From Heliocidaris tuberculata (Eukaryota; Echinodermata; Echinoidea; Camarodonta; Echinometridae), in NCBI GenBank assembly GCA_025618425.1, contig CM046849.1:28949821-29013820 (forward strand): DNA of 64,000 nucleotides, in the 5' to 3' direction. Of the stretch, positions 46,501 to 55,559 are shown in pieces (the stretch's first letter is position 1; each line of letters starts with the position of its first letter). The translations under genes and the position numbers were made by a program. The notes under the pieces were generated by a model. That model worked only from the letters and a program-made list of their open reading frames with translations, searched no databases and was not told the origin of the DNA.

Positions 46501-48047
46501 GTTGAGTGTGGCAAATGTAGAATAATAACTTACCAGTTTTAGTGTCGAGGCAGGGAATCGAACCATGTGCAGTCGTGTGACTTATCCACTAGACCGCAAC
46601 ACCTGTAATGGACATTTACATAAGCCGTACGGGCGCAATTTCACCAGGGGGCTGACGTCTATTGAAGCAATATAAACCTTCAGTTTTTAAACTTTGCGAG
46701 CGGGTGCAAGCAAGCCCCATTTTTTTCATATTGTGGAAATGTAATTCTGTCATTAAAATACACCAAAAAATGCTAAAAAGGGATAAAAATTACAAATAGA
46801 TCGCCCAAGAAACTGTTGCCCGAATATTCAGGTATTTTGAAAATTATCGTGGGACTTAATAGGTCCCACCCTACCCCCTTCGTAAAAACAATTATTACCA
46901 ATTTTAAGTGAATTGATTCATTCTTTTGTCAATGTCACTTCGTTTCAGACCATCTTCCTGTACAGCCTAGTCGCCTACCAACCGTTAAAGTATGAGGATG
47001 TATACACCTATCCCTGGTGGGGTTATATGATCGGGATTATGATGGCTATATCTTCCATGATCAATATTCCAATCTTCATCATCTATCAACTCATCTTCAA
47101 GAGTGAAGGCTCCCTAAAAGAGGTAACTTTGGTCCTGGCATTATAGATAAAGTTGAGTTATGGACATGCGATTGAATTTTGAAAGAGACTGTCTGGGAGC
47201 AATTTGGAAAGGTTATTATGTTGTATAAGAATTGGTGTATACTTTCAGGTTTGGGATTCATCAAAATGATAAGCAATTGACACAGTCAGAGATATGTCTC
47301 TGGCCATAACACAATGCACACAGAAATGTGTTTACAGGACTGCACACACATGTGGCGTGAAAGTTTGGTCGAAACTTTTCAGCTATTTCTTGTCCTATTT
47401 CAAATATTATGAGGGCAGTTACAGAGCAATCTTTGCCAGGGGATGTTTTTTTATGATATTCTTCCAAACTGACTTTGAAATAATGAGAAAGTTCACAAAT
47501 TGATTTTCGTCTTAACCTGAACTCACCCATTTCCCAGATTCCCAAACAACAAAAATGCTCTGTAAGATTGAGGTTCTGCATCGGTATACAACAGGATGAG
47601 TCAGGAAAAGTACACATTTTTAGTACTGACTATTGTTTCAAGACGGAACATGTTAATTTGAATAGTTTTACATAGGGTCATCCTTCCCCCACTGCTGGTA
47701 CCATTTCACGGTTTATACTGAACAAGGGCCAAAACCAACTTGTGGGAACTATCTGAGGTCTGATATTACAAAACAAAAAATGTATGACTTTTGTTTTTGT
47801 TTTTGTTTTCTCTCCAAATCTGTGATTTTGTAAGCGCTTCGGTACTTTTTTTGTTCTTAGCGCCCCTTAGTATCACATATCACTATTATTATCATTATTA
47901 ACAAAATATCTCAATAATCATGTCTTTCTTTATTTTATTTTTTTTTTTACATAGAGATGGATAGCCCTCACTACACCAAGCATACCAGACTATTGGACAT
48001 CAGTCGACGAGAAAGAATTGAAGCAGATAAATTTTGAAGTCCGCTGA
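34376..48047 (+). CDS. SLC6A6-like: SLC6-family Na+/Cl- dependent transporter (13 coding exons)
   Basis: Sodium- and chloride-coupled plasma-membrane symporter of the neurotransmitter/osmolyte family, closest by motif to the taurine, creatine, betaine and GABA transporter group. Thirteen exons join with fully consistent phases to give 618 residues, the usual SLC6 length, with 12 predicted membrane spans. TM1 carries [19 protein letters not shown] (about 48-66), TM5 [17 protein letters not shown]6-7 FFSNSLGQG and LGSYN, and TM8 GIDSQ with the sodium-site Asp at 413. The EL2 loop has the Cys151-Cys160 pair and four N-glycosylation sequons (N170, N176, N192, N199). The start is the ATG at 34376, ten bases after an acceptor ending at 34366, so at least one 5' UTR intron lies upstream. 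TM6 is odd (Asn314 where relatives usually have Tyr), so I cannot name the substrate. Introns carry SINEs, MITEs and microsatellites. Confidence 0.95.
35635..35880 (-). mobile_element. tRNA-derived SINE in SLC6 intron 1
   Basis: On the minus strand it starts 'ggagatgtcgtggtacagtg' (A-box-like), has a degenerate B box ('acttcaaatccca'), then 'ctttggcaagacattagtcc' and 'ccacccaggtgtaaatgggt'. Same family as 43838-44055. Confidence 0.75.
35940..36074 (+). CDS. SLC6A6-like: SLC6 transporter coding exon 2
   Basis: Residues 66-110: end of TM1 and TM2 (GAFLIPYF, then EIGIGQF with the Gln that helps bind chloride in this family). Acceptor CATCCGCAG, donor AAAG|GTGAGC, one base left over. The intron after it begins with a (CT)n microsatellite at 36098-36190. 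Confidence 0.95.
36098..36190. repeat. CT-rich microsatellite in SLC6 intron 2
   Basis: (CT)n block about 25 bases after the exon 2 donor, followed by pyrimidine-rich sequence. The leader-like frame at 36214-36420 is a by-product of pyrimidine composition. Confidence 0.93.
36551..36848 (+). CDS. SLC6A6-like: SLC6 transporter coding exon 3
   Basis: Residues 111-209: TM3 ([19 protein letters not shown]) and the large EL2 loop. The loop holds Cys151 and Cys160 for the conserved disulfide, an extra Cys159, and four N-X-S/T sequons. The donor is AA|GTAGGT and leaves two bases. Confidence 0.95.
37208..37522. repeat. ATC/CAT-rich tract abutting exon 4 acceptor
   Basis: Degenerate ATC/ATT trinucleotides become a pure (ATC)n run and then (ACC)n, ending in the AG used for exon 4. 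A conventional polypyrimidine tract is absent. Confidence 0.9.
37523..37661 (+). CDS. SLC6A6-like: SLC6 transporter coding exon 4
   Basis: Residues 210-256: end of EL2 ([16 protein letters not shown]) and TM4 up to KGVKSSGK. Only the AG at 37521-37522 keeps the frame and restores the family motif EFWxRKVL. This acceptor lies at the end of an ATC/ACC repeat instead of a normal pyrimidine tract. Donor AAAG|GTTAAC, phase 0. Confidence 0.92.
38164..38401. repeat. (CTT)n microsatellite abutting exon 5 acceptor
   Basis: About 235 bp of CTT units with a few TTT interruptions, ending six bases before exon 5. The Ser, Phe and Leu frames and the Glu/Arg minus-strand frame are artefacts. Confidence 0.97.
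38407..38541 (+). CDS. SLC6A6-like: SLC6 transporter coding exon 5
   Basis: Residues 257-301: TM5 and the start of EL3 ([13 protein letters not shown], then [14 protein letters not shown]). The acceptor CTTATATAG follows about 235 bp of CTT repeat. Donor CAA|GTAAGT, phase 0 on both sides. Confidence 0.95.
39070..39173 (+). CDS. SLC6A6-like: SLC6 transporter coding exon 6
   Basis: Residues 302-335: TM6 with the unwound substrate-site segment [20 protein letters not shown]. Most relatives of the taurine/creatine/GABA group have FFSY here, so Asn314, Ser315 and Gln318 are departures. Acceptor ATAATAAG, donor CAG|GTACGT. Confidence 0.94.
39215..39420. repeat. Poly-C dispersed repeat in SLC6 intron 6
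   Basis: 'agtggagggtccaaaggggc' at the left, a poly-C block at about 39314-39332 and 'cctggctccaccaatg' at the right. The layout matches the other poly-C copies; the ends are imperfect inverted repeats. Confidence 0.55.
39862..39986 (+). CDS. SLC6A6-like: SLC6 transporter coding exon 7
   Basis: Residues 336-377: TM7 ([19 protein letters not shown], with the Asn-Ser of the sodium and chloride sites) and the start of EL4 ([10 protein letters not shown]). The acceptor TATTAAAG is weak in pyrimidines; donor CAG|GTATGA. Confidence 0.92.
41355..41467 (+). CDS. SLC6A6-like: SLC6 transporter coding exon 8
   Basis: Residues 378-415: EL4 signature [20 protein letters not shown] and TM8 ending LGIDSQ, with Asp413 and Ser414 at the second sodium site. 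Acceptor TTTCTCAG, donor CAG|GTGAGT. Confidence 0.95.
41504..41776 (+). repeat. Repeat R copy interrupted by a MITE (SLC6 intron 8)
   Basis: 'aaagttgagttctgg' at 41502-41516 and 'ctggtcatgcaattacattg' from 41662 are two halves of the R start seen intact at 31195 and 47150. The MITE at 41517-41661 separates them. The copy is truncated after about 41776. Confidence 0.7.
41517..41661 (-). mobile_element. Foldback MITE, CCAAT-core family, inside repeat R
   Basis: 'ctgtttcgtaaaacttgtta' and 'taacaagttttatgaaacag' form the arms around an inverted core ('ctctcagccaatcat', 'gatttcagtagcttata'). CTGG stands on both sides (41513-41516 and 41662-41665), while the intact R at about 31210 has a single CTGG. 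Confidence 0.8.
42225..42420 (+). mobile_element. tRNA-related SINE body (SLC6 intron 8)
   Basis: 'cttgtacatccttagacaag', 'ccctctcgacccaggtgtat' and 'ggctaccctgggtaaataag' match the split copy at 2285-2860. The unoccupied CCAGG at about 42292 corresponds to the MITE target there. Confidence 0.65.
42530..42667 (+). CDS. SLC6A6-like: SLC6 transporter coding exon 9
   Basis: Residues 416-461: [17 protein letters not shown] (IL4 region) and TM9 ([17 protein letters not shown]). Acceptor ATATAACAG, donor AAT|GTAAGT, phase 0. Confidence 0.95.
42955..43215 (+). mobile_element. tRNA-related SINE with (ATT)-type tail (SLC6 intron 9)
   Basis: B-box-like GGGTTCGCATCTC near 43017, a body containing 'ctgccaaggcatcttatctc' and 'actccacccagacgtaaaat', then a TTATTATT tail at 43178-43215. 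Confidence 0.6.
43631..43733 (+). CDS. SLC6A6-like: SLC6 transporter coding exon 10
   Basis: Residues 462-495: TM10 signature [13 protein letters not shown], then [17 protein letters not shown]. Acceptor CTACACTAG, donor ATG|GTAGGT, leaving one base. Confidence 0.95.
43838..44055 (-). mobile_element. tRNA-derived SINE (SLC6 intron 10)
   Basis: On the minus strand: A-box-like 'gatgtcgtggtatagcggtt', B box GGATTCGAATCCC (about 43987-43999), then 'tggcaagacattaatccaca' and 'ccacccaggtgtaaaatggg'. This is the best-preserved SINE head in the window. Confidence 0.8.
44557..44760 (+). mobile_element. Truncated Tc1-like transposon end
   Basis: Preceded by TA, the sequence begins CAGTTGGGGCCCAAAAATTT and continues ACATACACC. 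This resembles the terminal repeat of Tc1/Sleeping-Beauty-type elements (CAGTTGAAGT... followed by TTTACATACAC). No matching right end or transposase is visible, so the copy is truncated. Confidence 0.55.
44775..44835 (+). mobile_element. Decayed core of the CCAAT foldback MITE
   Basis: 'ggttataagctattgaaatc', 'gttgcatctgattggctgtg' and 'agcaaatttgttat' match the family core. Arms are poorly preserved. A lone family end, 'aagttttatgaaatggggcc', lies at about 45794. Confidence 0.6.
46145..46248 (+). CDS. SLC6A6-like: SLC6 transporter coding exon 11
   Basis: Residues 496-530: [14 protein letters not shown] loop and the start of TM11. Acceptor CCCGCCAG, donor GCT|GTAAGT, phase 0. Confidence 0.93.
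46325..46605 (-). mobile_element. tRNA-derived SINE (SLC6 intron 11)
   Basis: On the minus strand: 'tgcggtctagtggataagtc' (A-box-like), B box GGTTCGATTCCC (about 46555-46566), and a body shared with 18984-19210 ending 'ggttaccttgggtaaacaag'. The head differs from that of the 43838 copy, which suggests a second tRNA source. Confidence 0.75.
46949..47122 (+). CDS. SLC6A6-like: SLC6 transporter coding exon 12
   Basis: Residues 531-588: end of TM11, EL6 with [14 protein letters not shown]12, and the start of the cytosolic tail (KSEGSLKE). Acceptor CGTTTCAG, donor GAG|GTAACT, phase 0. The next exon must therefore begin in phase 0, as both terminal candidates do. Confidence 0.95.
47150..47530 (+). 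repeat. Dispersed repeat R copy (SLC6 intron 12)
   Basis: Starts 'agttgagttatggacatg' about 27 bases after exon 12 and runs most of the length shared with 31195-31560, in the same orientation. Confidence 0.75.
47955..48047 (+). CDS. SLC6A6-like: SLC6 transporter terminal exon 13 (proximal)
   Basis: Thirty residues (589-618) and a TGA: begins [14 protein letters not shown] and ends NFEVR. The acceptor is a T-run followed by ACATAG. 'RW.ALTTP' fits the post-TM12 tail of this family. Candidate AATAAA signals follow at 48062, 48139, 48296 and 48609. Confidence 0.9.
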   Translation, partial: RWIALTTPSIPDYWTSVDEKELKQINFEVR

Positions 48048-48138
48048 ATATTTACATATGAAATAAAAGTTTATCTGAAATGAATAAGAAAGAATACGGG
48101 ATTTTCGTATTACTTCATTCACGCCCTGTTTATTTTTA

Positions 48139-48144
48139 AATAAA
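48139..48144 (+). promoter_or_regulatory. Candidate poly(A) signal, proximal SLC6 end
   Basis: AATAAA about 92 bases after the proximal stop codon. Others at 48062, 48296 and 48609 are equally possible from sequence alone. Confidence 0.35.
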
Positions 48145-48857
48145 GTGCATATTCTTTTGTTTTTTATTGTATTTCGGGTATTTGTATACATGAATACCGT
48201 CGAGGCCTACTGTATTGATGTGCTTTATAAATAGTTCATTTTCTTTGGGTGTTGTTGATTTGTAAGTTACCAGTATAATATTATAATCTAAACATAATAA
48301 AATTATGGTACCTGTATATACATCATGTACATGAAGTTACTTTTATGTTTTTATGTTCGTATGTTGCTTGACTTCATGCTATCAAGGCTATTATAGATTA
48401 TTATAGATTAATTGCAAATAGAATTTTCTGATTTTGTCATCTTCATTATTGAATTATACCTCGCAATTATTTCAGTTGCCAGTCACTTGAGACCTCTCTT
48501 TTGTAACAAATTGAAGACACTAATTTTGATTTCATATTTTTTCATAGATTAGATATACAAATATATCAGAATGTTTTGTTTAATTTTAAGCTTTTATATT
48601 CTTCACAAAATAAATTTAGTTCAGACCTTATTTGTTTTCATGTCCTCAGCTTACTGAGGCTGATGATCTTGATATAATCGTAGATTCCTCGTCATAAAAT
48701 GTTGACCAAGTCTAAGAGGGGTAAATTTATTTCTCAGGCTTTTATTAAACCATAGTCATTTTTTTTTAAATTGTAACAACTTCTTATTGATAAAAAAGTT
48801 GTTAACATATTGACAATATTTAATGTCTGTCAGGCAGGAAAGAAATGTGTCTGTCTT

Positions 48858-48955
48858 TTTATAGCAGTAATATTTGACGCCCATATTTTGAATACAGTAT
48901 AATGACATGGAACCTCTAACATACAGAGCAAAATATGGTTTGATACTTGGAATCC
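48858..48955 (+). repeat. Partial copy of the 6599-6832 MITE interior
   Basis: 'agcagtaatatttgacgccc', 'ataatgacatggaacctcta' and 'acatacagagcaaaatatgg' match 6735-6812. The terminal repeats are absent. Confidence 0.6.
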
Positions 48956-49017
48956 TTTAAACATAATGCTTCTTAGTGACCTTATATGAAGTCTTGAGTT
49001 CTGGTAATCACATTTCA

Positions 49018-49186
49018 GGGCGGGATCCAGGATTTTGTAAAAGAGGGGGTCGGAGCCGGGAAAAAACAAAATTAAGGAGGCTTTTTTTTTTTTTTATTGT
49101 GTACTTAAGATATGCCAGTTGAGTTTCAAAAGGGGGGGCCGAGGCCGATTCGCCCCCCCCCCCTCCTTCCGGATCCGCCCCTGCAT
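49018..49186. mobile_element. Poly-C/G MITE with GCGGATCC termini
   Basis: 'cagggcgggatccaggattt' on the left and 'ccggatccgcccctgca' on the right are imperfect inverted ends, with G-rich, T-rich and poly-C interior blocks. Confidence 0.7.
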
Positions 49187-49394
49187 TTCGAGAAAAATTA
49201 ATTCTTCTTTTCTTATCATGCAGTTGATGTATTATATAAATAAGCTAGATTATTACTATACACTTCAAAACACAACACATATTACATACGGTTCTAGGAC
49301 ACCTACCCCCTGGACAACCACCCTCCGGGGTAGGTGTCCGGATACGATTACATACATGTAGGTGCTGTACCAATATCTTTCGGACGCCTACAAT

Positions 49395-49397
<3 letters not shown>

Positions 49398-49430
<33 letters not shown>
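49398..49430. repeat. (CT)n microsatellite
   Basis: Pure TC/CT run. Confidence 0.95.
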
Positions 49431-49434
<4 letters not shown>

Positions 49435-49554
49435 TTACTCAGCTACTACACATTTTCTACCAAGATCGTTTGACAGATATCATTTATTTGTAATATTTAA
49501 TAGTTGAACATTCACTCTTGGCTTCGTATGATTTTTCATTTCGTCACAGGTAAT

Positions 49555-49715
49555 ATTGTTAAGGTTGGGTTATGGTTATGATTGGGTTTTAGGTTAGCAT
49601 GTTATGTTTAAGTTTAGGATTAGGGTTGGGTATTGCGTTAAGTCCGGGTTTGAAGTTAAGAATTTGGTTTGTGTTATGAATTCCCGCAGAGCAATTGTCG
49701 CCGGAGCATATATCG
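49555..49715 (+). repeat. GGTTAGGG-like head with GTCGCCGGAGC tail
   Basis: Many degenerate GGTTAGG/GGGTTA words are followed by 'caattgtcgccggagcatat', the arrangement seen at 5928-6016. Confidence 0.55.
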
Positions 49716-49787
49716 TACAACCACTATTTACCATCATTACCAAAAGTCATTACTTTTCATTACTGAGTCTGTTGGATTCTTGTTTAA

Positions 49788-50382
49788 AGGGAAATCCAAC
49801 CTTAATTTCAAGTTGTTTTGAAAGAAAGAGGAAAAATTAGAGAAGCAGATTGTCGAAAGTTTGACCGAAATCGGACAAGCAATAATAAAAGTTATGATTT
49901 TTTTTAAAAGTTGTAATCACTATACATATGGAAATTTCAAATTGGCAGAATCGATGTCACTCCCACATTTGTCCAAAACACAAAATGACTAAGATGCAAT
50001 TTTGGGGGAAATGTATTAATCATTATGATCTTTTTCTTTTTTTATATGAGGACCTATAACAATATGCTGCCCCGATAAAAAGACCCTAGGAGAAAACCAC
50101 AAATTAATGATATCTTACTGTACGATCATCGATCTCTACCTGTACGACAAACGGGAGAGTTGACCGTCAATATGACAATCGACTCAACCAGTTGCCTATA
50201 TGAGATTAGCATAGATTTAGTGATCTCATTTTTCAAACATCCATAACTTTCTTATTCCTTGTCCGATTTCTTTCAAACTCTACCATTCTGGGGGTTTTTT
50301 TTCTTTGTTTGTTTGTTTGTTGTTGTTTTTCCTCGTTTTTCTGCCTTCACACATCATCTTATTAATAAGGTTGGATTGCCCT
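49788..50382. mobile_element. 595-bp MITE flanked by TTAA
   Basis: The left end AGGGAAATCCAACCTTAA is mirrored by 'taaggttggattgccct' on the right, and TTAA stands at 49784-49787 and 50383-50386. Sub-terminal phrases 'gaccgaaatcggacaagcaa' and 'ccttgtccgatttctttc' extend the inverted repeat. It resembles the 10587-11187 element in target site and in AGG-type ends. Confidence 0.78.
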
Positions 50383-50814
50383 TTAATTGGTGAAAACTTA
50401 GCTGAACAATTTAAATTCCTTGAGCTCATGAACAAATGAAAGATAATCGATTTATGTGATATTATGTTGATACTGAGCACTGATTTAATAACATATTACT
50501 TTTATGACATTTGCTTTTTCAAATAAATGTCTTTATTCAGAAAGTTTCCGTGTCTGTATTTCTCGTCCCTTCCCGTGCGTGTGGGGTTTGTGCATGTGTG
50601 CTGTATGGAAGGGGTGTCTCATTGAAAGCAATGAAGACAACGTAATATCCTCTAAAAGAAAAGACTATCAATGTTTGCTGAGAAACAAAATAATACATGC
50701 ACTGGGTATATTACACAACTGGTCATGCAAATCCAGTGTGCTTATTGTCGCCGGAGCCTTTGTAACACGATCTAGAAATTATTCTGATTAGTTGATCAAT
50801 GAAGTCAATAGAAA

Positions 50815-51040
50815 TAATTGGGTAATCTGAGGTTTCGGAATCACCAGAATTGTAAAGAAATGATTAACTCTTGCTGAAAATCACAAAACGCGGAAATCAC
50901 TGGAAACATAATTATGAGTGCATGGGATTACACAAATACGTGACATAAGAGTTTGGTCCAAAATTTCCAGTCCTATTCCGAGTATGCGAGCACTACAAGC
51001 ATGAAAAGAGCAATTCCTTCCATGGAGTATTGATACTCCA
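50815..51040 (+). repeat. Dispersed repeat R, 5'-truncated copy
   Basis: 'gaggtttcggaatcaccaga', 'agagtttggtccaaaatttc' and 'aaaagagcaattcctt' match the middle of the 31195 and 47150 copies in order. Confidence 0.65.
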
Positions 51041-52777
51041 TGTGACGAGGGACGAGTTGATGTTGGACGAGTTGTAAAATGGACGTCGAAGAGGTAGAAT
51101 AGAGTTTTTCTAAACCAGTACGACCACGACTTCGCCTCGTTCTTTTGTACCTTGTTCATCGGCTGGATGATGGTGATGATGGTGTGAGCAGGACCCGTAA
51201 CAAAATGACAACATTCTGGTGTTAAATTCCCTTTTCGATTTTAAAAAAGAATTTTTAAAAAAAAAAAGGGAAAAGTTAGTTCTCGTTTTGGTTATGCATG
51301 TGTGTCACTTTCAAAACAGGAAATAAGATTTGATTTTTCATGTTTCATTGAAAAATGTTGTTTGTTGACAACTGTATTATTGGAACCAAAGAGAAAAGGT
51401 ATTCTCTTGTATTTTGGTCCCTTGAAGATGAAAGATAAATGTCATTGTTATGAAAATGCATAAGATTGCATTAACAGTGAAAATTTTTACCACATCGTTA
51501 TATTTTGAAGATATGTTGTTTTATCTTTGAGACAGATATATTATTGCTGAAAGTTGTTTATTAATTTCATTGGAAGAAAAGAATTTACATCTTTGCGAAA
51601 GCTATTTTTGTTGAATTGCCAAGAAGCAATTACATGACAGAGATGACTCATTTCATGTATTATAACATGTCAGTGATTTTAACATGTTTTGTTGTTTGTT
51701 GAGAAACAATTTCTTAAGTAATTTTAAATAGAAGAAATTGGATAAATACAACTTCTGATTTCTGCACAGATTAAGTGATAAATGTAAAGGTGTAGGATAT
51801 TGGAAGAATTTTTGTGTTGAAACTTATGAAAGTTATTATTTTCATATTACATATGAATGCCATAACCACTAGACAAACTTGAGTTCAGTATACAAGCTGT
51901 GATACCATCTGCATGTTGGTACTACCCAGATTTTCGTGAGTTAAATTGTTTTCTCAGAATTCTAAACTTATCTGAGGGTACAGATAGTTTTCATATTTAT
52001 CAGCATTTGATGATTGATGTATTTTTGACAGTGTCAGAAACAAAAGTGACATTGCAGCTAAAAGCATAACTATGTTTAAAAATGTCACTATTTCGCGCCC
52101 CTAATGGAGTTTGTAAAGTGTGAAACATTAATTGACTCTGGTTGCTTTTGCCCCCCCCCCCCTCCACCCCACACTGCATAAGGCAGGAGCTTGTTAAATT
52201 TTGCGCCCCCTGGTAGGATATTAGTGCATAAAAAGCACTAGTGTAGAACATTCGAAATAAATCATGAATTTGCCTTGCAATTGCCTTACTCAATTCCACA
52301 AATATACATGTATTTCTTCAGGGTTTTCATTCATTTTGCGCCACCAAAATAGGAATGTTCAAAATTTCAAAACAAATCTATTGCTAGGTTGCTGTATTCC
52401 CTTAGATTTTTTTTTGTAAGGGTAAAATACATAAGAAATTTCATTTTGAGGGGTGAAAAGGAAAAAGAAAATCTGCTGCTCGGTCGCGTTGCTCCCTCGC
52501 TTATACAATAACTCATCAAATTTGGGCTAAAAACCCCGGGTTATGTGCATCAAAACTCATTTTCACGTAGTGCCATCATTTCTAAATTAAAAACGGTCAT
52601 TAATCTCAGTTTGGACCTACTATTTAACTTGTCTATGGCTTGGGCATGGGGGGGGGGGGGGGGGGCTCAGATTTGATAGTTTGCCCCGGGCGCCAGAATA
52701 CCTAGATACGCCATTGATCGTGGGGATATCGCCCACACAAAAAAAAATGGGTATAAAACTGTATTTTTAATAGATTA
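51041..52777. other. No gene recognised; poly-C and poly-G runs
   Basis: AT-rich, with a poly-C run at about 52150-52162 and a poly-G run at about 52650-52665 that belong to poly-C type repeats. No exon supported. Confidence 0.4.
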
Positions 52778-54525
52778 GGGAGCGTTCAGGCAAATTTTAA
52801 AGCTAGAATCACGGACAAGAATCACAAATCAAAACGCCGTTTTAAAGCACGGTTTCAGCGGGATAGCGTTCATGCAATTTTACATCAACGCTGATTGCGC
52901 AGCGTAGTGTGCAGTTTGACCTTGGAAGTAAAGGTTATTAATTGCGGCGCGCCCATTTTCTTTTTCGTACACATTTCCTTATTTTTCTTCTTTCATCTTT
53001 CTAAAATCTTTCTTTTTATATTCTCTGTTTTGAGTCTATTATCATCCTTTTCTATCATTCTAATGCATTTTTTGTTTTATTTCATCTTCTCTTTCTATCT
53101 TTCATTATTAATTCCTTTTTTCTCTTTCTATCTGTCCTTATGTTATTCTTTGTTTTTTCCTTCTGTCATCAGTTTTCTCTTCGTTTCCTTGTTTTTCCAT
53201 ATATTTTTTCTTTCATATTTTCTTCTGTCGTTAACCTTGTACTTTTTTAATCTTTCTTCCTTCATGTTCTCTTTCTATCTTTCTATTTTTTGCTTTTATA
53301 CTTATATAATATCTTCTTTTTCTTTCTTTTTCCTTATGTTTCTTTTCATTCTTTCCTTCTTTTATCTTTTCTTCTATCATGGCTATCGTTCCCAATGCAC
53401 CTGTTTATTTTCTTCTTTCTCTTCTTGTTCTATCTTTTCTAATGCTATTCTTTGTTTTGATATCTCTTTCATCTTCTCTTTCTGTCTTTTCTTATGTTAT
53501 TACTTGTCTTTATTCTTCTATCTTTTTTTTTCTTTATATCTTTTCTCATGCTTTTCTTTGTTTTGATCTTTATTTCCTCTTCTCTTTCCTTATGATATTC
53601 TCTTTTTTATCTCTCTATAATCTTCACTTGCTGTGTTTCCTTATGTGTTATTCTTTGTATTTATCCTTCTGTCAACTTCTCTTTCTTTTTTTCCCTTATA
53701 TTTTTTTTTATTTTTTCCTTCTTTCATCTTTTCATCTATCCTATTCTATGTATCTCTTTACTTTTCTTCTTTTTCTTCTCTTTCTATTTTTCCCTTGTGT
53801 TATTATTTTTTTATTTTCTGTCATGTTTTCCTTCTTTATATATTTCCTGATGTTATTCTTTGTTTTGATCTTCCTTTGATCTTCTCTTTTTGTCTTTCCT
53901 TATGTTATTCTTTGTTTTTATCCTCATTTTCTATCCTTTTTTCTCATGTTTCCCTTCAATGTTCTTCTTCTCTCATCTTTTTTTCTACCCTACTCTATGG
54001 GTTTCCTTATTTTCCCCTTTTATCTCATCTTTTTATCTTTCCTTTCTTTCTTAGTTTTACTTGTTTCGATCCTTTTTTCATCTTCTGTTCTATATCTTTC
54101 TGATTCTGCCATTTTCTTCCCTTTCCTTATTTTCTTATATTTTTCTGTATTTTACTCCTTTTTTCTCCTTTTCTACTCATTCTTTATGGGGTTTTACAAT
54201 TTTTTTTACTGTAATCTTCTTTCAGAAGGGCCCACTGTTATTGCACGGAACCGGAAACCTGCCAATTTTTAGCGCATATAATGACGTCATATAGAATCAT
54301 GATTGAGATCTCCGTTGCGTTCATGCAATTTTAGCGACCGTGATTCTGGCAGAATCGATTAGATACAAAACGCACCCTTTTCTGCGTTTCAGTTTGGCGA
54401 TGATACGACCAAGGAGTTCTGTGATGAACTCCTTGATACGACCGAGAAAAATTGCATGAACGCAACCGCGTCTTTCAAAACCGTAACTCTTGGCCGAAAA
54501 GTGTTCGCATGAACGTCTCTCCTCT
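52778..54525. repeat. MITE-like frame around a 1.25-kb polypyrimidine strand
   Basis: GCGTTCATGCAATTTTA-type words occur near 52865 and 54318, a variant ('gcgttcaggcaaatttta') at 52783, and the reverse complement ('attgcatgaacgcaac') at about 54450. Between them, 52960-54215 is almost purine-free on the plus strand. It repeats a degenerate phrase like 'ttatgttattctttgttttg' at spacings near multiples of 100 bp. Frames of up to 223 codons here arise because the strand is stop-poor. Confidence 0.6.
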
Positions 54526-55559
54526 GTTCACTTGTGTCGTTGTAGAGGAGACATTGGCGAAGCCAGCTTTTCTTTTACTGGCATGTTTGGGGTAGTAGAA
54601 TAAAAACTATTTTGTCCACAAGAAAAAAATAACTCACATTTGCTGACAGAATATTAGAGATAATGTTGAATTTGATAATAAAAAATACACTGACACGAAA
54701 AGGCTGGTCACATTTGTCCGATAACGAAAACGAGAACAAGATTTTCAATGAAAGGTACACCCTAAAATGTTGGGTGAACTTGTGAATATCATCCTGTATG
54801 TTAATAGTAGGACAAGTGTATAGTGTGGGCCTTTAAAATGTTTAATGTTGTGTGCATTGTGAGTACGCTCTTTTATGTCAATAGTAGGGCAGTTGTAGGG
54901 TGTACCTTTTAATAATTTAACCCTTTCGAGACAATTGACCACATTTTGTGGTTTGGTTCAATAACTTTTGATTCAGAGCTCTAGAAAATCAACCAGATGC
55001 ATGAGTAAAAAGAGGGAAAATTTCTGCACACATTGTTTCCATTTCTGTTGCATGACCATACTGCGACTCATGCCAGGAATTTTTTTAAAAGGGGAATAAG
55101 CATTAAAATCATAAATTGACAACACATTGAGAGATTCAAAATCATTGTTTTTTATCAAAATTGGCCATTTTTTCAACTTTTTGACAGTTTCAGACCATGT
55201 ATAATTATTGTTTTCAAAGACATTACATCTTATTAGAACCATGTAGCACTAAAAGAAAAATATTGTTGTTGCCAATTTGAAGAACAAAATGTGATCAATT
55301 TAGCCCTTAAATAATTCATAGGGTTAACTATCATGTCTATAATAAACTTCAAACTTCGATCCCGTCCCAACCCTTCCTCGCTCTACCGCCTCGCTACTCT
55401 GTTATTACGATTATGGTATACGATAATTGTTAGCATGGTTAGTGATTGATAAACGCATATGTCTAAAGAACCCACATACACCGAATGCCAATGTTTAGTG
55501 AACCCAATTTAAAAGGGTCGTCTAGACTATGGGGCGCCAAGTGTTCACCGACTTATTCC
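54526..55559. other. No gene recognised
   Basis: Unremarkable AT-rich sequence. A phrase 'tagtagg.ca..tgta.agtgt' occurs twice near 54800 and 54880, a weak local duplication. Confidence 0.4.

Noticed and set aside
52895..54272. Long Phe/Ser/Leu-rich frames of up to 223 codons that look like membrane proteins
   Set aside because: The pyrimidine-rich strand is stop-poor and encodes hydrophobic residues by composition. Overlapping frames are all open and no motif is present.
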